Source: Massilia aquatica
GTDB lineage: Bacteria > Pseudomonadota > Gammaproteobacteria > Burkholderiales > Burkholderiaceae_D
Assembly (NCBI RefSeq): GCF_011682045.1
Contig: NZ_VVIW01000027.1
Span: forward strand, 25,606 to 89,605
DNA: 64,000 bases
Direction: 5' to 3'
Shown here: one piece after another, positions 38,864 through 47,174 of the stretch
Position numbering within the stretch: position 1 is the stretch's first letter
How the letters are laid out: the number at the start of each line of letters is the position of its first letter
Position numbers and translations under genes: made by a program
The notes under the pieces: model-generated
What the model was told of the DNA's origin: nothing
Database searches by the model: none
Seen by the model: only the letters and a program-made list of their open reading frames with translations

Positions 38864-38877
38864 CAAGTGATTGATTT
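38864..38877 (+). repeat. AT-rich direct repeat, right unit
   Basis: The exact second copy of CAAGTGATTGATTT, 403 bp from the first. It precedes the pair of TTGTCCACA boxes at 38960-38980 and the priA gene. Confidence 0.7.
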
Positions 38878-39064
38878 ATAAGGATTAAATTTCTTTGATT
38901 TTCAGTTGTTAGGCTCATCTGTTGTGCAAGCACAAAGCTTTTGGCCTCGCACAAATTGTTTGTCCACAAAGTTGTCCACAAGCTGAGCTTGCTTGAAACG
39001 ATGTCCCGGACATGCATGGCGATAGTCTTTCCACGCCTCCTTCAACCTGACCGAACCGACCCAG

Positions 39065-41086
39065 ATGGCGTACTGCATCCTCAACATTGCGCTCGACACG
39101 CCGCTCACCAGCTGCTTCGATTACCGCTGGCCGTGCGCGCCCGGCGACGAGCCGCGGGTGGGCCAGCTGGCGCTGGTCAGCTTCGGGCGCCGCGAGGTAG
39201 TCGGGCTCATCGTCGCCATCAAGCACGACACCGAGGTCCCGGCCGACAAGCTCAAAGACGCGCTGGCCGTGCGCAGCCAGCTGTCGCCCCTGTCGCCGCA
39301 ATGGATCGCGCTGGCGGCATTCGCGGCCGACTACTATCAGCGCCCGCTCGGCGAGGTGGCCCTGCCGGGGCTGCCCAAGAACCTGCGCGTGCTCACCACC
39401 GTGGCGCTCGACCGCGCGCTCAAAAAACTGGCCAAGGGCGCGCCCGCGCACGACCACACCCCGCTCGACATGCCGGTCCTGAACGCCGCCCAGCAGCAAG
39501 CGGCCGACGCCATTGGCGGCGCCCGGGGCTTCACCCCGATCCTGCTGTACGGCGTGACCGGCAGCGGCAAGACCGAAGTCTATCTGCAAGCCTGCGCCGA
39601 GGTGCTGGCGCGTGAAGAAGGTGGCCAGATCCTGATCCTGGTCCCCGAGATCAACCTCACCCCGCAGCTGGAAGGGAACATCCGCGCGCGCTTTCCGGGC
39701 GTGATGCTGGCCACCTTGCACAGCAGCCTGTCGGAAGGCGAGCGCATGCTGCACTGGCTGGCCGCGCACCAGGGCCAGGCCCGCATCATCCTCGGCACCC
39801 GGCTGGCGATCCTGGCCTCGCTGCCGCACCTGAAACTGATCGTCATCGACGAAGAGCACGACCCCTCCTACAAACAGCAGGAAGGGCTGCGCTACTCCGC
39901 GCGCGACCTGGCGGTGTGGCGCGCGCGCCAGCTCGGCATTCCGATCGTGCTCGGATCGGCCACCCCCTCGCTCGAGAGCTGGCACCACGCCGGATCGGGG
40001 CGCTACCGCAAGCTCGAACTGCGCGAGAGGGCCGTCAAGGATGCGGTGCTGCCGCGCGTGAAGCTGCTCGACATGGAGCGCGACAAGCCGGTCGATGGAA
40101 TGACTTCGCACCTGATGGCGGCGCTGCGCCAGCGCCTCGAGCGCGGCGAACAATCGCTGCTGTTCCTGAACCGGCGCGGCTACGCGCCCGTGATCTGCTG
40201 CGAATCGTGCGGCTGGATCAGCAACTGCACGCGCTGCACTTCCTTCATGGTGCTGCACAAGCCCGAGCACCGGCTGCGCTGCCACCACTGCAGCCTGGAG
40301 CTGCGCATTCCGCGCCACTGTCCGACCTGCGGCAATGTCGACCTGCAGCCGCTCGGGCGCGGCACCCAGCGCGTGGAAGAAGGCTTGCAGCAGGTATTTC
40401 CGGACGCGCGCATCCTGCGCATCGACGCCGACTCGACGCGCCTGAAAGGCAGTGCCCAGGCCGCGTTCGACACGGTGCACCGGGGCGAGGTCGATATTCT
40501 GATCGGCACCCAGATGGTCGCCAAGGGGCACGACTTCAAGAAACTGACGCTGGTGGGGATATTGAATCCCGATACCGCGCTGTTTTCGCAGGATTACCGC
40601 GCCAGCGAGCGCCTGTTCGCGCAATTGATGCAGGTGGCCGGGCGCGCGGGCAGGGCGGCGCGCACCGAAGGCGGGAGTGTGAGCGAAGTGCTGATCCAGA
40701 CGCGCTACGCCAGCCATCCGCTGTACACGGCGGTGGTCAACCACGACTACGACCGCTTCGCCACCGACTTGCTGGCCGAACGGCGCGCCGCCGCGCTGCC
40801 GCCCTACCTGTACCAGGCGCTGTTGCGGGCCGAAGCGCCGGAGCTGGAAACGGCGATCGGCTTTCTGGAGAGTGCGCGCGACGCGCTGGTGTTCGACGGC
40901 ATCACCTTGAACGACCCGATTCCGATGACGATGACGCGGGTGCACAACGTCGACCGTGCCCAACTGCTGGTGGAAAGTCCCTCGCGGCCGGCGCTGCAAG
41001 CCTTCCTCAAAGAATGGCTGGCCCTGCTGCGCGCCATGAAAAGCCGCGTCAAATGGTCGCTCGAAGTCGACCCCCTCGACATCTGA
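39065..41086 (+). CDS. priA: Primosomal protein N' (replication restart helicase PriA)
   Basis: 673 residues. PriA rebuilds replication forks by loading DnaB at stalled structures. Walker A is in GVTGSGKTEVYL (about residue 160) and the DEEHD box follows. The zinc-binding cysteine array is in CCESCGWISNCTRC and CHHCSLELRIPRHCPTC (about residues 378-425), and the helicase motif VAGRAGRA is present. The N-terminal 3'-end-binding domain (DTPLTSCFDYRWP...) is complete. It directly follows the DnaA-box region, which fits with a replication locus. Confidence 0.96.
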   Translation: MAYCILNIALDTPLTSCFDYRWPCAPGDEPRVGQLALVSFGRREVVGLIVAIKHDTEVPADKLKDALAVRSQLSPLSPQWIALAAFAADYYQRPLGEVALPGLPKNLRVLTTVALDRALKKLAKGAPAHDHTPLDMPVLNAAQQQAADAIGGARGFTPILLYGVTGSGKTEVYLQACAEVLAREEGGQILILVPEINLTPQLEGNIRARFPGVMLATLHSSLSEGERMLHWLAAHQGQARIILGTRLAILASLPHLKLIVIDEEHDPSYKQQEGLRYSARDLAVWRARQLGIPIVLGSATPSLESWHHAGSGRYRKLELRERAVKDAVLPRVKLLDMERDKPVDGMTSHLMAALRQRLERGEQSLLFLNRRGYAPVICCESCGWISNCTRCTSFMVLHKPEHRLRCHHCSLELRIPRHCPTCGNVDLQPLGRGTQRVEEGLQQVFPDARILRIDADSTRLKGSAQAAFDTVHRGEVDILIGTQMVAKGHDFKKLTLVGILNPDTALFSQDYRASERLFAQLMQVAGRAGRAARTEGGSVSEVLIQTRYASHPLYTAVVNHDYDRFATDLLAERRAAALPPYLYQALLRAEAPELETAIGFLESARDALVFDGITLNDPIPMTMTRVHNVDRAQLLVESPSRPALQAFLKEWLALLRAMKSRVKWSLEVDPLDI

Positions 41087-41092
41087 AGCAAT

Positions 41093-41129
41093 ACTTGCAA
41101 AACCGGGGACAGACCCCGGTTTTGCAAGT
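41093..41129. terminator. Perfect 16-bp palindrome at the priA end
   Basis: ACTTGCAAAACCGGGG (41093-41108), loop ACAGA, CCCCGGTTTTGCAAGT (41114-41129). It lies seven bases after the priA stop and can act as a terminator in either direction. It belongs to a repeat family also seen at 41154-41188 and 43749-43918. Confidence 0.7.
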
Positions 41130-41153
41130 CTGACCGCTCTGGAAGATAAAAAT

Positions 41154-41222
41154 GTTGGAAAACCGGGGTCTGTCCCCGGTTTTGCAACTGTTCCCGGTTC
41201 GCCGGCCGCCGGTTTTGCAACT
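41154..41222. repeat. Second palindrome and half-copy of the AACCGGGG family
   Basis: GTTGGAAAACCGGGG (41154-41168), loop TCTGT, CCCCGGTTTTGCAAC (41174-41188), with one mismatch in the stem. A further half-unit ending GCCGGTTTTGCAAC follows to 41222. The same half-units bound the large palindrome at 43749-43918. The array separates the convergent priA and ArgP-like genes. Confidence 0.7.
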
Positions 41223-41226
41223 GCTC

Positions 41227-42129
41227 TCAGGACTGCGGCAGGTAGCGGCGGGCGCTGGTGACGATGTGCTCGGTCAGGGCGCGCGTGAAGGGGGTGTCGA
41301 TGTTCCAGGCGTGCCACGAGAGGGCCGTGCTCCAGGTGCGGCCCGGTGCAAGGTCGATTAATTGGCCGGCGGCAATCAGGCTCAGGGCGCTCAGCTCGGG
41401 CATCAGGCCGTACGCCACGCCGTGCAGGATGCAGTTCTCCAGCGCCGCCGAGACCGGCATGGTGTGGTGCGGGAAGGCGACCTCGCCACCGAACTCCTGC
41501 GCCAGGAAGCGCGCCAGCTGCTTGCGCTCGCTGACCACCGCCGGCGCCAGCGCCACCGCCTCGGCAATGAAGCCGTCGCCGAACCAGTGCCCCGCGAACG
41601 CGGGCGTGGCCACGCAGGTGTAGCGCAGCAGGCCCAGCGGCGTGGCGCTGGTGCCGACCGCCGCCTCGCCGCCGCCACCGCTGCCATCGGCCTCGGCCAC
41701 GCAGGCGAAGGCCGCGCCTTCGCGCACCAGCCGCAGTGCGCGCTCGCCGTCGGCCAGCTCGATGTTGAACTGGCAGCGCGGCGGCGACAGCAGCGCCGGC
41801 AGCGCTTGCGCGAACCAGGTCGCCAGGCTGTCGGCGTCGAGCGCCAGGGCCAGGGCCGGCAGGCTGGTGGCGCGCCCGAGGTCGATGTCGAGCGCCGCTT
41901 CCATCAGCTTCACATGGCGGAAGTGCACCACCAGCCGCTGCCCCAGCCCGGTCGGCACCGAGGGCGCGCCACGCACCACCAGCAGCCGTCCGCAACTGTC
42001 TTCAAGCGCCTTGATGCGCTGCGATACGGCCGATTGGCTCATTCCCAGCAGCAACGCCGCCTTGTCGAAACTGCCGCTCGCGGCCACCGCGTCGAGTACG
42101 GCCAGGCCGCGATAGTCGAGATTACTCAT
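41227..42129 (-). CDS. argP: LysR-family regulator, ArgP/IciA type
   Basis: 300 residues. The N-terminal helix-turn-helix LDYRGLAVLDAVAASGSFDKAALLLGMSQSAVSQRIKALE closely matches the ArgP branch, and the C-terminal effector domain is full length. ArgP (IciA) senses lysine and arginine and usually activates the exporter gene argO, which is not adjacent here. IciA was first described as binding AT-rich repeats of oriC. Its position about 2 kb from a DnaA-box cluster is noted without claiming function. It is divergent from the lipoamide-dehydrogenase-family gene. Confidence 0.85.
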   Translation of the reverse strand: MSNLDYRGLAVLDAVAASGSFDKAALLLGMSQSAVSQRIKALEDSCGRLLVVRGAPSVPTGLGQRLVVHFRHVKLMEAALDIDLGRATSLPALALALDADSLATWFAQALPALLSPPRCQFNIELADGERALRLVREGAAFACVAEADGSGGGGEAAVGTSATPLGLLRYTCVATPAFAGHWFGDGFIAEAVALAPAVVSERKQLARFLAQEFGGEVAFPHHTMPVSAALENCILHGVAYGLMPELSALSLIAAGQLIDLAPGRTWSTALSWHAWNIDTPFTRALTEHIVTSARRYLPQS

Positions 42130-42301
42130 CAGCTAAGCTTATCCATGTTGAAATTGATTAGCAATACTAATACGCTTCGCCTGATGCTGCCAACGCGCAA
42201 CAGCCGCACTCTACGGAAAAGCCAAAATTGGCGTATCGTTGACGCCTGAAAACGGCACCCGCCCGCCTCCATTTGTCTGTCCAGTTGAAAAAGAGTCCGC
42301 C

Positions 42302-43744
42302 ATGAACAAGTTACACGTCGACGTCGCCGTCATCGGCACCGGAACCGCCGGCCTGGCCGCGTACCGCGCCGCCCGCGCCCATGGCAAAACCGCGGTCGTC
42401 ATCGAGAGCGGCCCCTACGGCACCACCTGCGCCCGCGTCGGCTGCATGCCCAGCAAATTGCTGATTGCCGCCAGCGAGGCGGCCCACATGCTGGCGCTGG
42501 CGCCGCAGTTCGGGGTCCATCCGGACGGCGTGCGCATCGACGGCAAGGCAGTAATGGCGCGCGTGCGCAGCGAACGCGACCGTTTCGTAGGCTTCGTGCT
42601 CGAGGGGGTGGATAACATCCCCGAGCAGGACAAGCTGCGCGGCCACGCCCGCTTCACCGGCCCGCACTCGCTGCAGGTCGATGAACACACCCGCATCGAG
42701 GCTGCGCGCGTGGTCATCGCCAGCGGTTCCACCCCGGTCATGCTGCCCCAGCTTAAGGATGTGGGGGACCGCGTCATCGTCAGCGACGCCGTGTTTGACT
42801 GGACCGATTTGCCGGAGTCGGTGGCGGTGATCGGCACCGGCGTGATCGGCCTGGAACTGGGCCAGGCCCTGCATCGCCTGGGCGTGCGCGTGAGCGTGTT
42901 CGCGCGCGGCGGCAGCGTGGCCCAGCTGAGCGACCCGGAAGTGCTGCATGTGGCCGCCAAGGCCCTCGGGCGCGAGCTCGACCTGCGTTTCCAGCAACTG
43001 GTGGTCGGCGCCGTGCAGGAGGGCGAGGAAGTGGTCCTGAGCACGCGCGACGCCGCCGGCGCCGGGCATACCGACCGTTTTTCGTATGTGCTGGTGGCGG
43101 CCGGGCGCATGCCCAACGTCGACAAGATCGGTATCGAAACCAGCGGCCTTGAACTGGACGAGCGCGGCATTCCGCTGTTCGACGCTACCACCATGCAGTG
43201 CGGCACCAGCCACATTTTCATCGCGGGCGACGCCAACAACGAGCGCCCGGTGCTGCCGGAAGCGGCCGACCACGGCAAGATCGCGGGCGACAACGCCGGC
43301 CGCTATCCCGACGTGCGCCCCGGCCTGCGCCGCACGCCGTTGACAGTCGCCTTCACCGAGCCGCAGATTGCGACCCTGGGCGATAGCTACAGGGAGTTGT
43401 GCGCGGAAGGTAAACCCAAGTTCGCGGTTGGCAAGGTGTCGTTCGAGAACCAGGGCCGCAGCCGGGTGATGCTGCAAAACCACGGCATGCTGCGCGTGTA
43501 CGGTGAGTACGGCAGCGGGCGCTTCCTGGGCGCCGAGATGATCGGGCCGCGCGCGGAGAACCTGGGGCACCTGCTGGCCTGGGCCTGCCAGGCGCGCATG
43601 ACGGTGGCGCAGATGCTGGACATGCCGTTCTACCATCCGGTGATCGAGGAGGGCGTGCGCACCGCGCTGCGCGACCTGGCGCTGGAGCTGGAAAAAGGCG
43701 CGCCCAAGGCGAGCAGCGCGCCGGACACCACGCCCGGCGTGTGA
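42302..43744 (+). CDS. Dihydrolipoyl dehydrogenase family flavoprotein
   Basis: 480 residues, a pyridine nucleotide-disulfide oxidoreductase. The FAD motif VAVIGTGTAGLAAYRAARAHG opens the protein, then the redox-active disulfide in GTTCARVGCMPSKLL, the NAD(P) fold VAVIGTGVIGLELGQAL, and HIFIAGDANNERPVLPEA. The C-terminal catalytic motif reads YHPVIEEG, which has the His-Pro-x5-Glu core but lacks the second His of classic Lpd. It is not next to any 2-oxoacid dehydrogenase genes, so it may not be the E3 of a known complex. ATG 42302 follows GAAAAAGAG. Confidence 0.85.
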   Translation: MNKLHVDVAVIGTGTAGLAAYRAARAHGKTAVVIESGPYGTTCARVGCMPSKLLIAASEAAHMLALAPQFGVHPDGVRIDGKAVMARVRSERDRFVGFVLEGVDNIPEQDKLRGHARFTGPHSLQVDEHTRIEAARVVIASGSTPVMLPQLKDVGDRVIVSDAVFDWTDLPESVAVIGTGVIGLELGQALHRLGVRVSVFARGGSVAQLSDPEVLHVAAKALGRELDLRFQQLVVGAVQEGEEVVLSTRDAAGAGHTDRFSYVLVAAGRMPNVDKIGIETSGLELDERGIPLFDATTMQCGTSHIFIAGDANNERPVLPEAADHGKIAGDNAGRYPDVRPGLRRTPLTVAFTEPQIATLGDSYRELCAEGKPKFAVGKVSFENQGRSRVMLQNHGMLRVYGEYGSGRFLGAEMIGPRAENLGHLLAWACQARMTVAQMLDMPFYHPVIEEGVRTALRDLALELEKGAPKASSAPDTTPGV

Positions 43745-43748
43745 GTCC

Positions 43749-43918
43749 GTTGCAAAACCGGGGTCTGTCCCTAATGCCGGGGGGTCTGCCCCTAATGCCG
43801 TTAACTTAGGCTCCGTCATTCCCGCGAAGGCAGGAATGACGGAGCCTAAGTTTTGTGGCCAAAAGCGCTTAACGGCATCAGGGTCTGTCCCCGGTGCGCC
43901 GGCCGCCGGTTTTGCAAC
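43749..43918. repeat. Large nested palindrome between convergent genes
   Basis: Three nested arm pairs are visible. The outer arms are GTTGCAAAACCGG (from 43749) and CCGGTTTTGCAAC (43906-43918). The middle arms are ATGCCGTTAA (43795-43804) and TTAACGGCAT (43869-43878). The inner arms are CTTAGGCTCCGTCATTCC (43805-43822) and its exact complement (43833-43850) around a 10-base loop. The outer arms are the palindrome family seen after priA, and the core resembles the REP-like family at 2098 and 14467. It looks like one repeat inserted inside another. It probably terminates transcription from both sides. Confidence 0.75.
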
Positions 43919-43937
43919 AAAAACGGCGCGACTGCGC

Positions 43938-44438
43938 TTAGTTCAGATAACTGGCATCGAGCCGTCCCGCGCCAGCCATTTCGCGCACGATGCGGATGGT
44001 GTCGATATCGGCCTCCTGGTAGGCCGACTTCTTGTACTCGTCATACATGGCATTGACCTTGTCGGTCTCGGCATCGTGCCCGTCGTCGTACTTGAAGCGC
44101 ACGAACATGGTGTGCTCGGCCGGCGTCTCAATGGTCACGGTCAGGCTCGAGGCGGCGATCTCGCCCTGTTCCGGCACCTCGTAGCGCACTTCCTGGAGCG
44201 GCGTGAGCAGCACGCGGTCGATCACGACCAGCTCGCCGAAACGGCGGCTGCGCCGGAAACTGCCGCTCTCGCGCTGGTCGATCGTACACTCGTCCAGGTG
44301 CGGCACGAACAGCTTGGGCGATTCGGCGGCCAGCACCAGTCCGCGCCACACCTGCTCGCGCGTGAGGGTGTCGATCAGGGGATTCAAGGGGTCGTTAATT
44401 TCAATCAAATGTTCAAATTTCATGGTGCTCTGGCTCAT
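43938..44438 (-). CDS. SRPBCC-fold protein, AtaL/DUF1857-like
   Basis: 166 residues starting MSQSTMKFEHLIEINDPLNP, with LTREQVWRGLVLAAESPKLFVPHL and the C-terminal SAYQEADIDTIRIVREMAGAGRL. The layout matches the small AtaL-like branch of SRPBCC (Bet v 1-like) ligand-binding proteins, whose ligands are unknown. ATG 44423 is an alternative start. The longer frame to 44519 adds unlikely residues. It is convergent with the flavoprotein gene across the large palindrome. Confidence 0.75.
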   Translation of the reverse strand: MSQSTMKFEHLIEINDPLNPLIDTLTREQVWRGLVLAAESPKLFVPHLDECTIDQRESGSFRRSRRFGELVVIDRVLLTPLQEVRYEVPEQGEIAASSLTVTIETPAEHTMFVRFKYDDGHDAETDKVNAMYDEYKKSAYQEADIDTIRIVREMAGAGRLDASYLN

Positions 44439-44566
44439 CGGTGAAGGGCATGGCAGCCCGGATAGTGCGATGGTAACGCAAGCGATCTGTGCGCGCTGAA
44501 AAGTGACTTGCGGATACACTGTTATCGAGCAGACAACCGGTCTGCACCACCAGTGAAGAACAGAGC

Positions 44567-45109
44567 ATGAGGACTACCCGCAAAGATTACCTGGCGCACA
44601 TTGAAGAGTTGCAAAAACGCAGCGACGATACCGTCGCCAAGCACATCGCCGAACGGCGCGCGCTCACCCCCAGCCAGCCCGATCCCGAGGACGACCCCAC
44701 CTTCGGCCAGCGCGCGGCCGACGCCGTGGCCAGTTTCGGCGGTTCCTGGACCTTCATCATGCTGTTCGCGCTGGTGCTGGTGTGCTGGGTGGTGCTCAAT
44801 TCCTTCCTGCTTACGCGCGGCGGCGCCAAGCCTTTCGATCCCTACCCTTACATCCTGCTCAACCTGTTCCTGTCGATGCTGGCCTCGATCCAGGCGCCGG
44901 TGATCCTGATGTCGCAGAACCGCCAGGGCGAAATCGACCGCCTCAACGCGCAAAACGATTACGAGATCAACCTCAAGGCCGAGCTGGAAATCATGGCCCT
45001 GCACGAAAAAATGGATGGCTTCAAGCTGCAACTGCTGGAAATGCAGCATGAACAGCTGCGCCTGCTCAAGCTCCTGTGCGCCGACAACAAGGCAGCCGCC
45101 TCCACTTAG
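44567..45109 (+). CDS. DUF1003 membrane protein
   Basis: 180 residues. A hydrophilic N-terminus is followed by two membrane segments (FIMLFALVLVCWVVLNSFLL and YILLNLFLSMLASIQAPVILM) and a coiled-coil-like tail (EINLKAELEIMALHEKMDGF). This fits DUF1003, where QNRQ after the second helix is conserved. The function is unknown. The stop overlaps the end of the convergent LysR gene by four bases. Confidence 0.85.
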   Translation: MRTTRKDYLAHIEELQKRSDDTVAKHIAERRALTPSQPDPEDDPTFGQRAADAVASFGGSWTFIMLFALVLVCWVVLNSFLLTRGGAKPFDPYPYILLNLFLSMLASIQAPVILMSQNRQGEIDRLNAQNDYEINLKAELEIMALHEKMDGFKLQLLEMQHEQLRLLKLLCADNKAAAST

Positions 45110-46026
45110 TTGCCGATCCCGGGCAAGCCCTCGTCCCAGTACGGCGCCGGCCCGAAGCGCGCGGCAAGGTAATCGATGAACACCTGCGTCTTGGGCGGCA
45201 GGAAATTGCGGTTCAGGTACTGGGCCGACACCACTGAATTCAAGGCCATCGGATACTGCGCCAGCAGCGGCACCAGCGCGCCGCTCTTGAGCTGCTGATA
45301 CACCGCCCAGGTCGATTGCAGCGCAATCCCCAGCCCCGCCATGGCGGCGTCGCGCATCGCTTCGCCGTTATCGCTGCGCATGCGCCCGCCCACCCGCACG
45401 CTGATCAGGCTGCCATCCGCATCCCTGAAATTCCATGGATTGACGCCTTCCAGCACCAGGCACTGGTGCGCGCTGAGCTCCTGCGGCCGCTGCGGCGTGC
45501 CGTGCCGCGCCAGATAGGCGGGCGAGGCCACCAGCAGCAGGCGGCTGGGCGCGAGCACGCGCGCGATCAGGGCCGAGTCGTGCAGCGGGCCGTTGCGGAT
45601 GGTGACGTCGATGCCGTGGGCGGCCAGGTCGATCACCCGGTCCGACAGGCGCAGGTCGAGCTGCAGGCCCGGATAGCGTTCCAAAAATTCTGGCAGCCAC
45701 GGCATCAGGTGCAGGCGCCCGAACGAGACCGAGGCCGCCACCCGCAGTAAACCCTGCGGCTCGCGCCCGGCGCCGACCGAGGCGCGCGCCTGCTCGGCGG
45801 CGTCGAGCAGGGCCACGGCGCGTTCCAGAAACACTTCGCCATCCTGCGACAGGGCGATCTGGCGCGTGGTCCGGTGCAGCAGGCGCGCGCCCAGCTGGCG
45901 TTCGAGCTGGGCCATGCGCGCGCTGGACGCCGCCGGCGACAGCCCGAATTCGCGCCCGGCCGCCGACAGGTTGCGGGTGGCGCAGACCCGCACGAACAGC
46001 GCCACATCAGTCAGGTCGAGGTTCAT
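45106..46026 (-). CDS. LysR-family transcriptional regulator
   Basis: 306 residues with the N-terminal winged helix (DVALFVRVCATRNLSAAGREFGLSPAASSARMAQLERQLG) and a LysR substrate-binding domain (CrgA/AaeR-like group). It is divergent from the oxidoreductase gene with a 100-bp gap, the usual arrangement for a LysR regulator and its target. The gap contains two TCAATC units around an AT-rich stretch, which may be the operator. Confidence 0.9.
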   Translation of the reverse strand: MNLDLTDVALFVRVCATRNLSAAGREFGLSPAASSARMAQLERQLGARLLHRTTRQIALSQDGEVFLERAVALLDAAEQARASVGAGREPQGLLRVAASVSFGRLHLMPWLPEFLERYPGLQLDLRLSDRVIDLAAHGIDVTIRNGPLHDSALIARVLAPSRLLLVASPAYLARHGTPQRPQELSAHQCLVLEGVNPWNFRDADGSLISVRVGGRMRSDNGEAMRDAAMAGLGIALQSTWAVYQQLKSGALVPLLAQYPMALNSVVSAQYLNRNFLPPKTQVFIDYLAARFGPAPYWDEGLPGIGN

Positions 46027-46126
46027 TGTGTTGTTTTGCTGAAGAGATATTCAATCATTATGCCAATTATCAATCGAATCGGCGCGGTCTACACTGGTTC
46101 ATCTCTCAACCAGACAAGGAAACAAC

Positions 46127-47119
46127 ATGAAAGCCATTGCCGTCATTAACGGAGCCCTGCACGACGTCAACCTGCCCGAGCCGCAGCCGCAGGGGCGCGA
46201 CCTGGTGGTCAGGGTCGAGGCGATTTCGGTCAATCCGGTCGACTACAAGCAGCGCAAGGCCGCCGCCCACGATGGCGAGCCGCGCCTGCTCGGCTGGGAC
46301 GTGGCCGGCACCGTCAGCGCGGTGGGGCCGCAGGCGACCCTGTTCAAGGTGGGCGATGCGGTCTACTACGCGGGCAGCGTGGTGCGTCCGGGCGCCAACA
46401 GCGAGTTGCATGCGGTCGACGAGCGCATCGTCGGGCGCAAGCCGGCCAGCCTCGGCATGGAGCAGGCCGCCGCGCTGCCGCTGACCAGCATCACCGCCTG
46501 GGAAGCGCTGTTCGAGCGCCTGGGCGTCTCGCGCAGCGGGGCCGACGCGGGCAAGTCGGTGCTGATCATCGGCGGCGCCGGCGGCGTCGGCTCGATTGCG
46601 ATCCAGCTGGCCAAAAAGCTGGCCAGGCTGACCGTGGTGGCGACGGCTTCCCGTCCCGCGTCCAGCGAGTGGTGCAGCGCGCTCGGCGCCGACCATGTGA
46701 TCGACCACCATGGCGACATGCCGGCCCAGCTGGCCGCGCTGGGGCTGGCCGAGGTCGACTATATTTTGTGCCTGAATGATATCGACCTGCATTTCGCCGC
46801 CATGGCCACGGCCATCGCGCCGCAGGGCAAGATCTGCGCAATCGTGCGCAACGAGCGCCCGCTGCCGATGGACCTGGTGTTCGGCAAGAGCGTGACCGTG
46901 GTGTTCGAGATGATGTTTACGCGCTCGATGTTCGGCACGGCCGACATGATCGAGCAGCACACGCTGCTGGGCGAGGTAGCGGCACTGGTCGACGCCGGCG
47001 TGCTCACCACCACGGTGGGGGAAAGCGGCGGCAGGATCGACGCCGCCAGCCTGGCGCACGCCCACGCGGCGCTGGAGGCGGGACGCACGATCGGGAAAAT
47101 CGTGCTGTCGGGGTTCTGA
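46127..47119 (+). CDS. Zinc-type alcohol dehydrogenase-like quinone oxidoreductase
   Basis: 330 residues of the MDR superfamily. The N-terminal GroES-like domain includes VVRVEAISVNPVDYKQRK, followed by a Rossmann fold with LIIGGAGGVGSIAIQLAK. The usual zinc ligands are absent, so it belongs to the zinc-independent quinone reductase/enoyl reductase group and probably uses NADPH. The AAGGAAACAAC ribosome-binding site is strong. It is likely controlled by the divergent LysR protein. Confidence 0.88.
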   Translation: MKAIAVINGALHDVNLPEPQPQGRDLVVRVEAISVNPVDYKQRKAAAHDGEPRLLGWDVAGTVSAVGPQATLFKVGDAVYYAGSVVRPGANSELHAVDERIVGRKPASLGMEQAAALPLTSITAWEALFERLGVSRSGADAGKSVLIIGGAGGVGSIAIQLAKKLARLTVVATASRPASSEWCSALGADHVIDHHGDMPAQLAALGLAEVDYILCLNDIDLHFAAMATAIAPQGKICAIVRNERPLPMDLVFGKSVTVVFEMMFTRSMFGTADMIEQHTLLGEVAALVDAGVLTTTVGESGGRIDAASLAHAHAALEAGRTIGKIVLSGF

Positions 47120-47174
47120 CACCGATCAGTTAGACTGTCGCATCGGTTTGGATCGAACCGCACATGGTCTTTCT

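Larger units (their letters stand above)
38316..39064. other. DnaA-box-rich region between hemE and priA, candidate replication origin
   Basis: 749 bp without a credible gene. Matches to the DnaA consensus TTWTNCACA or close variants are as follows. TTATTCACA is at 38394-38402. TGTGGACAA (complement) is at 38518-38526. TTGTCCACA is at 38558-38566. TTATCAACA is at 38570-38578. TGTGGATAA, a perfect complement of TTATCCACA, is at 38584-38592. TTATGCACA is at 38808-38816. TTGTCCACA occurs again at 38960-38968 and 38972-38980. Two AT-rich units begin with the identical CAAGTGATTGATTT (38461-38474 and 38864-38877). The region is bipartite: two AT-rich, box-rich arms around a GC-rich centre (about 38650-38760). 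This is the architecture expected of an origin or a DnaA-titrating site. Confidence 0.65.

Noticed and set aside
38638..38874. 78-residue open frame inside the hemE-priA gap
   Set aside because: It has no ribosome-binding site or family similarity and covers the DnaA-box region. The composition is not protein-like.
41093..41222. Possible CRISPR-like array
   Set aside because: Units are palindromes with unequal spacing, too few and without spacer-like unique sequences. No cas genes are nearby.
38915..41995. 1026-codon minus-strand open frame opposite priA
   Set aside because: It runs through priA, the palindromes and the ArgP gene, and its composition is that of an antisense shadow.
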